This document shows, in pieces, positions 37,943 through 47,461 of a DNA stretch of 64,000 nucleotides. Position 1 is the stretch's first letter. Every line of letters begins with the position of its first letter. The position numbers and the translations under genes were made by a program. The notes below the pieces were generated by a model. The model ran no database searches. It was given only the letters and a program-made list of their open reading frames with translations, and was not told the DNA's origin. This DNA is from Prochilodus magdalenae. Taxonomy: Eukaryota; Chordata; Actinopteri; Characiformes; Prochilodontidae. The stretch is from positions 553,501-617,500 of the forward strand of contig JAMWET010000473.1 in assembly GCA_024036415.1 (NCBI GenBank). The letters run 5' to 3'.

Positions 37943-38314
37943 CTAAGAAACACGGAGTTTGAGCTCCCTCCAAAGATTTTCTATAGGGTTTAGGTCTGGA
38001 GACTGCCTAGGCCACTCCAGAACCTTGATATGCTTCTTACGGAGCCACTCCTTGGTTATCCTGGCTGTGTGCTTTGGGTCATTGTCATGTTGGAAGACCC
38101 AGCCACGACCCATCTTCAATGCTCTAACTGAGGGAAGGAGGTTGTTCCCCAAAATCTCGCAATACATGGCCCCGGTCATCCTGTCCCTAATACAGTGCAG
38201 TCGTCCTGTCCCATGTGCAGAAAAACAACCCCAAAGCATGATGCTTCCACTGCTATGCTTCACAGTACTCATCATTCTTCGTCCTCCAAACAAGGCGAGT
38301 GGAGTTAAGACCAA
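37943..38314 (-). pseudogene. Tc1 transposase C-terminal fragment
   Basis: A 123-codon open frame holding the second half of the Tc1 DDE domain: [18 protein letters not shown], then [12 protein letters not shown] with the second catalytic Asp, then [12 protein letters not shown] with the terminal Glu. The frame ends soon after, at the usual C-terminal region. The preceding third of the protein, with the first catalytic Asp, has been lost to the deletion, so this is a broken gene despite its clean reading frame. Confidence 0.9.
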
Positions 38315-38341
38315 AAAGTTCTATTTTACGTTCTATATAGC

Positions 38342-38526
38342 ACAAGTAGCCTAGAGGGACATGCTGCGCAAGCTTGGTGGTAGACCAGCGTATAAATGCT
38401 TACATCCTATGGGAGAAAAAAAAGGCATAGGCACGTTTGTTAGAACACATATTCTCAGTCCTCCAGCATGCTCAGCATAAGTGTGCCTGGATTTGTTGAT
38501 CTAACCCATTTCAAAGTGGTGACACG
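38342..38526 (+). repeat. 185-bp near-copy of 34726-34908 inside the Tc1 element
   Basis: Same orientation as the partner 3.6 kb to the left and differing at only a few positions. On its left, 14 or so bases (TACGTTCTATATAG) belong neither to Tc1 nor to the copy. On its right, Tc1 sequence resumes directly with CTGATCTTTTTTCACC. The deletion of the transposase middle and the presence of this segment probably arose in one repair event. Confidence 0.85.
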
Positions 38527-38539
38527 CTGATCTTTTTTC

Positions 38540-38640
38540 ACCAAGCTGCTTGGCAATTGCCCCATAGCCCTTTCCAGCCTTGTGGAGGTCAACAATTTTG
38601 TCTCTGGTGTCTTTGGACAGCTCTTTGGTTTTAGCCATTT
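38540..38640 (-). pseudogene. Tc1 transposase N-terminal fragment
   Basis: On the minus strand, starting at the ATG whose complement is at 38638-38640, it reads roughly [20 protein letters not shown], then [15 protein letters not shown]: the paired-like helix-turn-helix region of Tc1 transposases. It is cut off by the foreign segment at 38526. Confidence 0.75.
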
Positions 38641-39352
38641 TAGTAGTTGGAGTCTCACTGATTGTGTGGGGTGGACAGGTGTCTTTATGCAGCTAACGAC
38701 CTCAAACAGGTGCTTCTAATTTAGAATAATAAGTGGAGTGGAGGTGGTTTTTAGAGGCGGACTACCAGGTCTTTGAGGGCCAGAATTTTTGCTTATTTTC
38801 CTCACTGTATATACCAAAAAACCTAGATTTGATCAGATTAACCACAATATAGGGACATTATTTCAGAGTAGTTGACTAACAGTGCCATGTTTAGGCACCA
38901 GCAGCAATGCAATAACTGAGGAGATCAGTACTGGACCTATCTAACATGGAGAGCATTGTGAGCAGATACTCATTCAGTAAACTTAGTAAAAAAATCAAGT
39001 CACTGATCGCATGTCAGAGGCTTATGTGGTAAAACAGCTGTTTCAGCTCTATTTTAGCATTTTAATAGACAACAGTATGTCGTTCAGTCTCAGAAAGCAC
39101 ATGACATAATCTCAAATAAACTTATGTGGTTTCTGGCACTACTTTCTATGGAAACAGTCCCATGTTATCTATGGAAATAGAAAGAAACCACATAAGCCAG
39201 TTTTTCTCAACCCTGGTCCTAAAGGCCTGCACATTTTATAGTCTCCCTTGCTTCAACACATGCCCCTTAACTCCACACTCACCCACTCCACACCACACCA
39301 TCTTCAACAAAGTAATGAGTTGTTAATGAGCTGATTAGTTGGGTCATGTGTG

Positions 39353-39524
39353 CTGGGAGCAGGGAAAACACAAACAGTTCAGTTTTCACTGACATCAGAG
39401 TGTGTTCAACCAGTTAGTGTTTTGATGTGAAATGTTTGGGCACTATTGTGCCTTACAACTCCCTGCATGCTCTCTCCTGATATGGTCTGACTATGAAGGC
39501 CCTGGGAGCAGGGAAAACACGAAC
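39353..39524. repeat. 23-bp direct repeats flanking a 126-bp insert
   Basis: CTGGGAGCAGGGAAAACACAAAC occurs at 39353-39375 and again at 39502-39524 with one change. The 126 bp between them are related to 41180-41272. The pattern looks like an insertion or template-switch flanked by an unusually long target duplication. Confidence 0.75.
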
Positions 39525-41179
39525 CCATTCGGGGCAGAGTGGCTCCAGGTTCTTGCTTAAGAGACACCTACATAAGCAATTCAGTGGTGTGATATGGTAT
39601 GAGTGTGTGATGATTAAAGCATCAAGTTCACAAGATCCTCAGTGGTGGCTTTAAACTGCATCATACTTATCAAGATGTTTATGAGCCGTTTTTTTTTATT
39701 TTCTATGAGAAAATAAATGGTGTTTTTGAATGTTAATTAAAAAAATGCACTCTGTGGTGAACAAGAAATATTCCAAAGTTGATACATTTTTGCTGTCTGA
39801 ACATTCATCTGATTTACTAGCTTGTTTAGAAGCCAAAATATGATTTTTCCTACATTCATGGTAACAACAGTGGTAGCTTGCTTTTAACATGTATGTAGCA
39901 TGGTTTTGGATTTTGACCGCTAAATGGTCTCATAATTCAGAGGATCAAGCAACTTTCAGGAGAAAATGTGCACAGGACAAAGCATATTGGCTTTGGAACA
40001 TTTTTCTTTACCACAGGGTGTGGTGATTTGTAACAAACACCATTCATTTTTCCCATAGAAAAAAAACCCAATATGCCAAATGCCGTATGACGCATGATTT
40101 CATAAACCTCTGTGCTCCATTGTAAAAGTGAACCTCAGACATGGCTGATTTATTATGTTTGGGGTAAGGGAAGAATTGTATACATTACATTTGTTAATAA
40201 ACTGCTGCTTTTATTCTACATGGGCAGCACTCCTGATGTGCCACAGAGTGAGCCGAGAAACGCCGTCCATGGAAGTGTATTTATAGCCCTTCCTATCACC
40301 TGCAGCACTGAGCTACAGCAGAGTCAACTTATCACCACACTGCTGTTGCCGCTGGCCAGCTTTGCTCACCCACAGACCTCCATCCATCTTCCACGCTGTG
40401 CAGCCAGACTTTAAGACCTGTGAGCCAACTAACAGAGTAGTGCTGCTGCCTTCCAGTGCCCAATTCCAGAACACGCCTCCACACCAGTATTTACAAACAC
40501 TGCTCTGGCAATGAAGGCGTGGCTGAGGGTCATGTCTACAATAGTGCTGTTAGGGCTGCTTGGCATTATGATGCACAACACAACAGTGTATTTTACTTTT
40601 ATATTATACTTATATATGATCTTTTATAATTACAGATATTTATGGAGTATTACTAGAGCTCTCTTTCTTAAGATCTATTTTAGGGAATATGTATGGACTC
40701 TTTCAAACTACAGTTCTGCCAGAACAACTCAAAATGCAAAAGTAATGGAAAATGATATTTCAGTGGTCAGTAAGCTGTACAATTTGATGGATATCAATTC
40801 TTCAGCAATAAGGAGCCGTTAGGGTACATGGGTCCACTTCTTGAAGTGTTTAGAACCTTAACAGGCATACTCCTTGAACAGTAGGACCGGGACCAAACTG
40901 GTGGCAGAAGGGGGATAAGATGGAAATGTCTGCACCTGAAAGCAGCAGAACAGGATTGTATTCTTTTAAAGACGAGTGGCAGACTGCAGTTGGCTTGAGT
41001 AACGAAATTCTGAGACGTAGCATTGGGGACTTCCTGGCAGAACCTGTGCCAAAGCCTTTATGACTTTGTTTGATTAATTTGAATAGAAGAGAACTACATA
41101 TCTAAATGAGTGCTATGGGACATATACCCTTGTGGCTTAACAGGGAATTCTAGCATTTCTGAATTTTCTGCATAATTTA

Positions 41180-41520
41180 ACCGTTTAGTGTTGTGATGTG
41201 AAATGTTTGGGTACTATTTTGCCCTTCAACACCCTGGATGCTCCTTCCTGATATGGACTGATTGTAAAGGCCAAAAAATGCTAAACTCATAACTATCATA
41301 ATACAATTCCAATTATCCGCATAATTCATTAACATTCAGTGTAATCATTTTCTGTGAGGGAGCTTTTAGAGTCATTAAATGCTTCAGATGTCTGGTTCCT
41401 TTAACCACCAATGCAAATAATAATCTGGAAGGGCACGTTTTATATGTAATCAAACTTTGTTTACATCTTAACCGTTAAGCTATGCAGGAATTTTGGAAAA
41501 TTGGTGGAATTGTCCTTTAA
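41180..41520 (+). repeat. Interspersed repeat related to 39412-39501
   Basis: Shares GATGTGAAATGTTTGGG, then CTATT.TGCC and CCTGATATGG, with 39412-39501. Its right end GGTGGAATTGTCCTTTAA (41503-41520) resembles GGTGGAATTCCCTTTAA at 49104-49120, suggesting a shared MITE end. Unclassified. Confidence 0.5.
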
Positions 41521-42063
41521 GGAAGCTTCACTTTTGGGGGTGGAGAATTATGGAATGGAAAGCAATGTGTAGGCATGGGTGGTTTGAGTCACTCGTTCAT
41601 CAGTGTTCTGTGTGTAAGGGGGTCTGGCAGAGTTTAAAGTCAGCTATCCTCCCCAGCTGCTGGAGTAAATAGGGGTGTTGTTACACACGCCGGCATTCTG
41701 GGCATACCGCGGGGCCACTGGGAGGGGCCAGGAGTACACACATGCACACACCCCCATCAACACACACTCCCGCGTGTGCTCTCCGTTCCACTAAATAACT
41801 GTGGGCAAAAAAGGAGGGAAGGACCAGCAAGGCTGTGAGCGCGAAGGATAAAAATGCCTGTTTTTATATATGTATATATTTTTTTTTCATCTCTGTGAAA
41901 TATTTAAAATACCACTTAATAAAAATTGACATGTTACATATATATTACATATATATACATGTATACACATATGTGTGTTAATCTTCTGTGTATATAATAC
42001 ATAAAGCATAGATTGGTATACATTTAAATATTCAAAAAGGCGCACTGAAATATATTTAGCAAA

Positions 42064-42326
42064 TTGTCGCTGTCCAAAGAAAAACATGTATATCCATTAT
42101 TTATTTATTCATTTATTTATTTATTTATTTTTGCATCATTTGAACACCAGTCGTTTAAACTGTATAAGAACTTCATGATAAATGGACCAACAGAAATGGC
42201 CCAGAATTACTTGGAGAAAAGTCTGGTTCCATTGACTTCCATTAGAATAAAATAAGGCCTTAAATAAGGCCTCTCCTGTAAAGTTCCCATTTTAGAGTTA
42301 CTTGTTTTTCTTTGGACAGCGACGAT
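42064..42326. mobile_element. MITE with 24-bp inverted ends, complete copy
   Basis: Left end TTGTCGCTGTCCAAAGAAAA and right end TTTTCTTTGGACAGCGACGA are inverted copies (outer limits 42064 and about 42326). Inside are a (TTTA)n tract (42097-42131) and a non-coding body. No transposase. The body is repeated in reverse in the neighbouring segment 42340-42600. Confidence 0.75.
42097..42131. repeat. (TTTA)n microsatellite
   Basis: About eight TTTA-type units with one TTCA interruption, inside the MITE. Confidence 0.9.
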
Positions 42327-42339
42327 AAGAACACACAAA

Positions 42340-42600
42340 CCTCTGTACCACCAAAATGAAAACGTTACAGGAGAAAGAAAAAACATCCTTTCATTTTAAT
42401 GGAAGTCAGTGTAACCAGACTTTTCCCATCTTGGGCCATTTCTGTTTGTCTGTTCATCATGGAATTTACACAGGATGCACACACAGCCTCAGGACTGTAT
42501 GGCAAATCAGTAAATATTACATGGGGCTCTTTAATCCCCCTGTAAAGACAGCATGCAGTGCACCAAAACATTGTAGTACTCACGCCTGTGTGAGAGGAGA
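42340..42600. mobile_element. Second, partial copy of the same MITE, opposite orientation
   Basis: TTAATGGAAGTCAGTGTAAC and GGGCCATTTCTGTTTGTCTG (42396-42455) are the reverse complement of sequence at about 42175-42250 in the neighbouring complete copy. The outer end was not found, so this copy is truncated, perhaps where the GC-richer pmp22 promoter region begins. Confidence 0.65.
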
Positions 42601-43581
42601 GGCTGAGAGGAGCGTGTGGTGACGTAGCGCCGCTTTACAGGGCGGTGTTCTCACGTTCCTGCAAAAAAAGGAAAAGAAAACAGCGCTGCATCTGGAATAC
42701 AGGAGTCGCGGTTAGAGGAATCCATAGTAGGGTCCCATAGTAAAGGCTGCCTGGAGTTTTCCTGCCGCTTCCTTCGCTTTCTCTTCTTTTTCGAGGATCT
42801 TTTCTCTGTCACTTGCTGCCCTGTAAGTTGGACGTGCATGGATCTTTTGCTTTTATCGCCTCCAGAAACACATTCTGTGCTGTTTTAAGGATTAACAGCG
42901 TCTGTCTGGATTTATCACTTTTCCCTCCATTTAGAGGAGTGTCTGTTTTCTGGGCTCGTTCCTCGCTTGTTTGGGTGGTTTACGACTAAACAACTCCTTC
43001 GCTTAATTTGAACTCGTTACGGTTCTGGCCTGCTTTAAGTTAGAAGTGGATGGGCTGTGGACCCCCAAACTTTTCCCCCAAAACTGTAACGGCTCTGCGG
43101 ATCAAAACAGCTGCACGAGGATCTGCCTCTTTTTCACACTAAGCAGTTAGCTCTGCTAGCTTTACACCGCCGTTACGCCCGACATCCGTTATTTCTCAGG
43201 GAGAGGCGCATTCCTGTCGTCTTGGGGCTGAGACCAAATTCAAACTCTACCCTCGCTCTTGTGTTTTGGGGGGAAACGACTCGCCCACCCGTTTCCCTCC
43301 AGATGGTCCTCTGGTAAATTATTTCGGTTTGGGCTGAAAGCTGAGTTTTACCGTACTCCTTTAGTGTAATATGGACTCGCTGAAGTCCTACAGAAGTTTT
43401 AAACATTTCTCACTGAAAGTGATTGTTTACTAAAGAGTTCCATGCGAGTCGCTTGGAATTAGCGCGCCCTTGTGTTCAGACGGTGAACTGCATGTGCTGT
43501 GGGACACTAACTTAAATCGTGCAGATGGTGGGAGGTGGCTCATAATTCATCTCTGGTTATGCACTGTTTTTGCCTCCCTAG
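42601..43581 (+). promoter_or_regulatory. pmp22: Presumed promoter / non-coding first exon region of pmp22-like gene
   Basis: Clearly richer in CpG than its surroundings (for example GACGTAGCGCCGC at 42622-42634 and repeated CG at 43130-43220). In mammals PMP22 has alternative non-coding first exons spliced to a common exon holding the ATG, which here begins at 43582 after CTCCCTAG. Possible first-exon donors are TGTAAGTTGG near 42823 and CTGGTAAATT near 43315; neither is proven. No clear TATA box. The boundaries of any exon 1 are uncertain. Confidence 0.45.
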
Positions 43582-43594
43582 ATTCAACACAACC

Positions 43595-44448
43595 ATGCTG
43601 GTCGTTCTGGTTGGAATTTTAATTTTGCATCTCACCGAAATCATTCTTCTCATCATTTCTACATCAGTCAACGTGAGTTTGAACTTTTGCTGTTGTTTGG
43701 TGCATCTTTGGTGCACTGATGTCTGATTGTGTTAAGTTTTGAATATCTTGATGAACTGATGAGTGTATCCTTGGACATTTGTCCTATAATCCAGGCCTGG
43801 AGAACGTCGGAGGGCAAAAGCTATGATCTGTGGTACAATTGTGAGACAAATGGAAAAACTCACTGCAATGCAGGTTTTGATGGTAAGCCCTGTCCTTACA
43901 AAGTTTGTATGTATGTTTTGAAATGTTTTTTACATAGCTGTCTTCTCAAAACCTCTTCATTTCTGCTTCAGATTATTATTTAACAACTGTAGTCAATGTG
44001 CAGAAATTCAAGTGTAGAGTTTCCCTGTTTGTGATTCAGACTGGCTCCAGGCAGTGCAGGCTCTGATGGTACTGGCCACTCTCTTCTGCATACTCTCCTT
44101 CATCTTCTTCCTGTGCCAGCTCTTCAGTCTGGCTAAGGGTGGCCGATTTTTCTTCACTGCTGTCTTCCAGGTCCTCTCCAGTGAGTATAACCACTCATTC
44201 CAGTCCATCTATATGGGTATATTTCAATGATCCAAAAAAGCAAATAGGTGTGTGTCCCCTCTCATGAACTTGTTTCTCCTCTCTCAGGTCTGTTTGTGAT
44301 GAGTGGAGCAATAATCTACACAGTGATGAGTCCAGAGGGCAAAACGGATAAAGAATCGTACGGCTACGCCTTTGTGCTGGCCTGGCTGGCGTTCCCTCTC
44401 ACTCTGCTCAGCGGTTTCATCTACATCATTCTGAGGAAGAAGGAATGA
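43595..44448 (+). CDS. pmp22: Peripheral myelin protein 22-like, four coding exons
   Basis: A 155-residue tetraspan of the PMP22/EMP/claudin superfamily, a plasma-membrane and compact-myelin protein made by Schwann cells in vertebrates. Coding exons: 43595-43672, 43795-43882, 44040-44180, 44288-44448. All junctions are GT-AG and keep frame; exon sizes of 78 and 141 bp agree with the mammalian gene. Features: TM1 residues 1-26; first loop with Trp28 and the W39-N41-C42...C50 motif; TM2 about 61-84; the family block [17 protein letters not shown]3 about 92-115; TM4 about 129-151; C-terminal ILRKKE. The LAKGGRF block and the C-terminus point to PMP22 rather than EMP1-3. Human PMP22 has 160 residues; this one is shorter by three between the loop cysteines, one after them and one in the second loop. 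Residue 43 is Glu, so the usual N-C-S glycosylation site is lost. The teleost a/b paralogue is undecided. Confidence 0.93.
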
Positions 44449-45090
44449 GGGTTGGGGAGTGGTTCTTCCCATGGCATTACTGAGAATCATGCTCAGTCCA
44501 CAGACTCAAATGGCCTTCTCCTCCCGGCCTGCGTATCAATGTCAAATGTGATCAAGAAAAGTGACAAGTCATGAAGCTCCACCGCAATGACGACTCATAG
44601 AGGACAATACGCTCTGCCGTCTGTGACTTGTGATTCTATTTATGTCACTTTTACATAGCTTATGTAAATATTAATGTTGAAATATTGTCAATGAAGGCCC
44701 CAAATTTTGATGCTGATCACATGAGAGAGAAATGGAGGACGTCATCTTTTATGCTTGTGTTGTGTTTTACCCAATATCCAATAGCTTGTATCTTATAGAA
44801 GTATGCTCTCAAAGGGAATTTGTTTGATGACGACTTGAAATTCTACTTATTTCTGTGATAGACCAAAAAGAATTGTGTTATATAGTGTTTTTATTTTGTT
44901 CTTTCGAATGATGAAATGGTGCTATGTTTTTGCCTTCACTAAATTTAATCGCTAGACATACCTATAGGCTCAGAGAATCATTTTATGTTGTGTATTGTAC
45001 CTGTGCCCAAATATTCCTTTAAAAGCTAATACTTTTTTCTGTATTCCTTTTTTTAACGAGATAAAAATAAATAATATCTAATTTTCCACA
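44449..45090 (+). other. pmp22: 3' UTR of pmp22-like gene
   Basis: About 640 bases without coding potential, after TGA at 44446-44448. AATAAA at 45066-45071 is followed by T/G-containing sequence, giving a probable transcript end near 45090. Confidence 0.65.
45066..45071 (+). promoter_or_regulatory. Poly(A) signal AATAAA, pmp22-like
   Basis: First canonical signal downstream of the stop on the + strand, within an A/T-rich run. Confidence 0.6.
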
Positions 45091-45365
45091 GTCTCTGCTT
45101 GCAGTACTTTATTGGGTCACCAGAGGGAACTGAAGAATAAGATTGGGCAGGTGAAGTCAATGCACATAGAAAATGCTTTGGAACTGAAAAGAGACTTCTA
45201 AGTGCTTTTATTAAGTACGGCTTATTTAATGCAATCTTAAGTCATTTGGATCACTGTGTAGTGTGTGAATGTATACTCTGTATACATATTTGTTTATCCC
45301 CTTTCACCCTTTACGGGCCTAATATTATAACAAGGTATTATTTGGGTGGTAAATCATTGATGCTG

Positions 45366-45688
45366 ATGTGGCAGTATTGTGTTAGTGTGTGTTGTGCTGG
45401 TAAATGTAGATCAGACACAGCAGGGAGTCTTTGACACCGCTGAGTATTTAAACAGCTCTGTGTCTCTGCTGGACTGTGAATAAACCACCAACCAAAACTG
45501 TCCAGCCAACAGGGTCCTAAAGGGCAAGAGAAAGACCAACACAAACTGTTCAGCAACAGGAACATCTACAAGGTAGAGAAGCAAGGTAGTAGTATTTAAT
45601 AGAGTGGACAGTGAGTGGACAGTATTTAACTCCACCAGCACTGCTGTGTCTGATCCACTTGTACTGGCGCAACACACCACCACCACAT
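45366..45688. mobile_element. Foldback MITE, about 323 bp
   Basis: Left arm (ATGTGGCAGTATTGTG, then TGTGCTGGTA and GATCAGACACAGCAG) and right arm (CTGCTGTGTCTGATC, then TACTGGCGCAACACACC and ACCACAT) are inverted copies of each other over about 70 bases. The middle carries CTGGACTGTGAATAAACCAC and AACAGGAACATCTACAAGG. I recognise the type as common in teleosts. No coding capacity; the frames through it are spurious. Confidence 0.7.
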
Positions 45689-47276
45689 ATTCATATTAAA
45701 ATTGTATATGATATTTGCATATTTCATATATATAAATATATAAACATAATTTTTATATGAAATATTAAAAAGGTCACCTTACTACTTATATTATATTACT
45801 ATAATAATACTTTGCAAATATGTATAACTGGTTAGTAATACTAATAATTGCTTAATAATGACCTAATAATAATCTAATAATAAACATATGTGGACCTTTG
45901 GATAGATAGCTGCTGCAGAGACAAGAGCTAATACGGATCCCAATAAAACAACAGTTGCCTTCAGTTGCTACAATGTGTTATAGCTCATCTCAGCTAGGTA
46001 GTCGTTATTGTAAAGAATTTACTGGGAAGTGGAGCAAACCCCTCTCAGGGGAGACGAAAGAGAATGAAGTCATCTTAAGTCTTTTCTTCAAGGGAGGAAA
46101 AACAGATGTTTCCATGCACTCCGTATAGCCCAGTGCTGAAGTAGCTCATATGTTCATGCCAACTCAGCTGTACCTGCTAGCAGAAGTTTTATCAACTACT
46201 TCACACCTTTGAACAATAAACAGCGATGAACAGAAGGCATGACCTGACCTTGGCCAGTGGGTTTCATTTTTGAATTCCTAGTGTTTGCCTGCACTGCTGG
46301 TAGTCCATTATCCACACTGCTTCATCTAAAATAAAGAAATAACCAAAGTGTTGCTGAATTACTGCATGGCTAACTATGTTGCATAGCTGAAAACAGTATG
46401 AGTAATCATTGTGATGTTGATGTTTTGAGTTAAATGTGGTGATTTGGGCAGATTGTACAAAGCCGGTTAGTTTATATCCTACCATTATTTGTTTGCTACA
46501 TTAGCCTCCTAGGTCCAGCTGTGTTTTGCTTGAGATTATGTAACAACTTGATGTACTAAGAGTAAAGTGTGTGACTATTTAGCCACAGAGTTTGCAAAAT
46601 GCCAATTAGTGGTTAGGCTTCTATTACTTGTTAGCTATGCGCTTTGTAGCCACAGTGCAAGTCTAAGAAGCCCTGGGTCAATGACTACCCTTGTAGTCAG
46701 TTGACAACTGCGTGAACTGCACTGGTGTTGCCCTTTATTTTAATGTGTAATTGTGAAATGATAGAGTTGTATGAATCCAAGGCAGCTAATGACAGCTAAG
46801 TAAACAAGATTTTGAGGGGGTGGCATTACAAACATAACTTTATACAGGCAGCCTGGACAAAGTGATTGAGGCAGTTTGCACATATTAATTGAATAAGGCA
46901 TGTAGAGGCAAGATGCATGTTTAAAAGGCCCTTCGGTCAATAAAGGCTTTTTGTAATTATCCTATAACGGTCCCTCTGCCTTCAAGTTATGCTTAGAGAG
47001 CGAGGGTTGGTATAAAGGGTCTGTAGAAATCTTAACACGATAACATAAATCATTAATTACCCACCAAAAATGTCTATTTTACTGCCATTTGTACAAGCAT
47101 CGCCAAAAAACCATTTGACTGATGTCACTGTTGTTGCCAACACCATATTTTTAACATACTACCCATCAATGCTGCCATGACAGTGGTGTTCAAAGGGCCA
47201 CTGTTGGTTAAGAATGCTTCCTGACAGAGATACGCTTATTCATATTTATTTGAGGAGGGAACATCAAGGATAATCT
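45689..47276. other. Intergenic, AT-rich
   Basis: 45690-45900 is very AT-rich, with TAATAATA runs. The remainder holds no recognised exon, RNA gene or repeat. Confidence 0.4.
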
Positions 47277-47461
47277 ATAACAGTGCTTCCCACCTCCAGA
47301 GCTGTAGTCCTGCACTGCACAGTGTGGTGTATTCCTGCCCTCCTGATTCAGCTCCAGAAGGATGTGATCATTAGCTAATGATGAGGTTCAACTGCATATA
47401 AACAAGAAACTACGCAGGGCTGGCAGGTTGCAGCTCTGGAGCTGGAACAACACTGGTTTAG
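47277..47461 (+). repeat. Interspersed repeat Y, copy 1
   Basis: Contains CTGATTCAGCTCCAGAAGGA, ATCATTAGCTAATGAT, GCAGGGCTGGCAG and CTCTGGAGCTGGAACAACAC. A reverse-complement copy lies at 53170-53343. The two are roughly 80% alike by eye. Confidence 0.7.

Larger units (their letters stand above)
37577..38807 (-). mobile_element. Tc1-family transposon, broken, with foreign segment inside
   Basis: Both ends are intact. The element begins CAGTGAGGAAAATAAG (37577) and ends with its reverse complement (to 38807), with TA on both sides (37575-37576 and 38808-38809). The transposase runs on the minus strand. The N-terminal part (about 38540-38640) and the C-terminal catalytic part (37943-38314) survive, but the middle is missing and a 185-bp segment copied from elsewhere sits in its place (38342-38526). 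The element is therefore 1231 bp rather than the roughly 1.6 kb usual for Tc1. It can no longer make a transposase; its ends could in principle still be substrates for one supplied in trans. Confidence 0.9.
38810..42063. other. Intergenic with nested repeats
   Basis: Contains a 'CAACCCTGGTCCTAAAGGCC' repeat (39208-39350), a 127-bp insert bounded by 23-bp direct repeats (39353-39524), and a related repeat at 41180-41520. No exon could be supported; a 103-codon frame at 40511-40822 with a hydrophobic N-terminus is discussed under findings. Confidence 0.4.

Noticed and set aside
38455..38658. 67-codon minus-strand frame across the Tc1 N-terminal part
   Set aside because: It runs partly out of the correct transposase frame and into the copied foreign segment; the region is annotated as broken transposase instead.
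43535..43983. 63- and 84-codon + strand frames around pmp22 exons
   Set aside because: They read through splice sites into introns; the four-exon structure gives the conserved protein.
45338..45686. Minus-strand frames of 75 and 91 codons
   Set aside because: They lie wholly inside a foldback MITE with no coding capacity.
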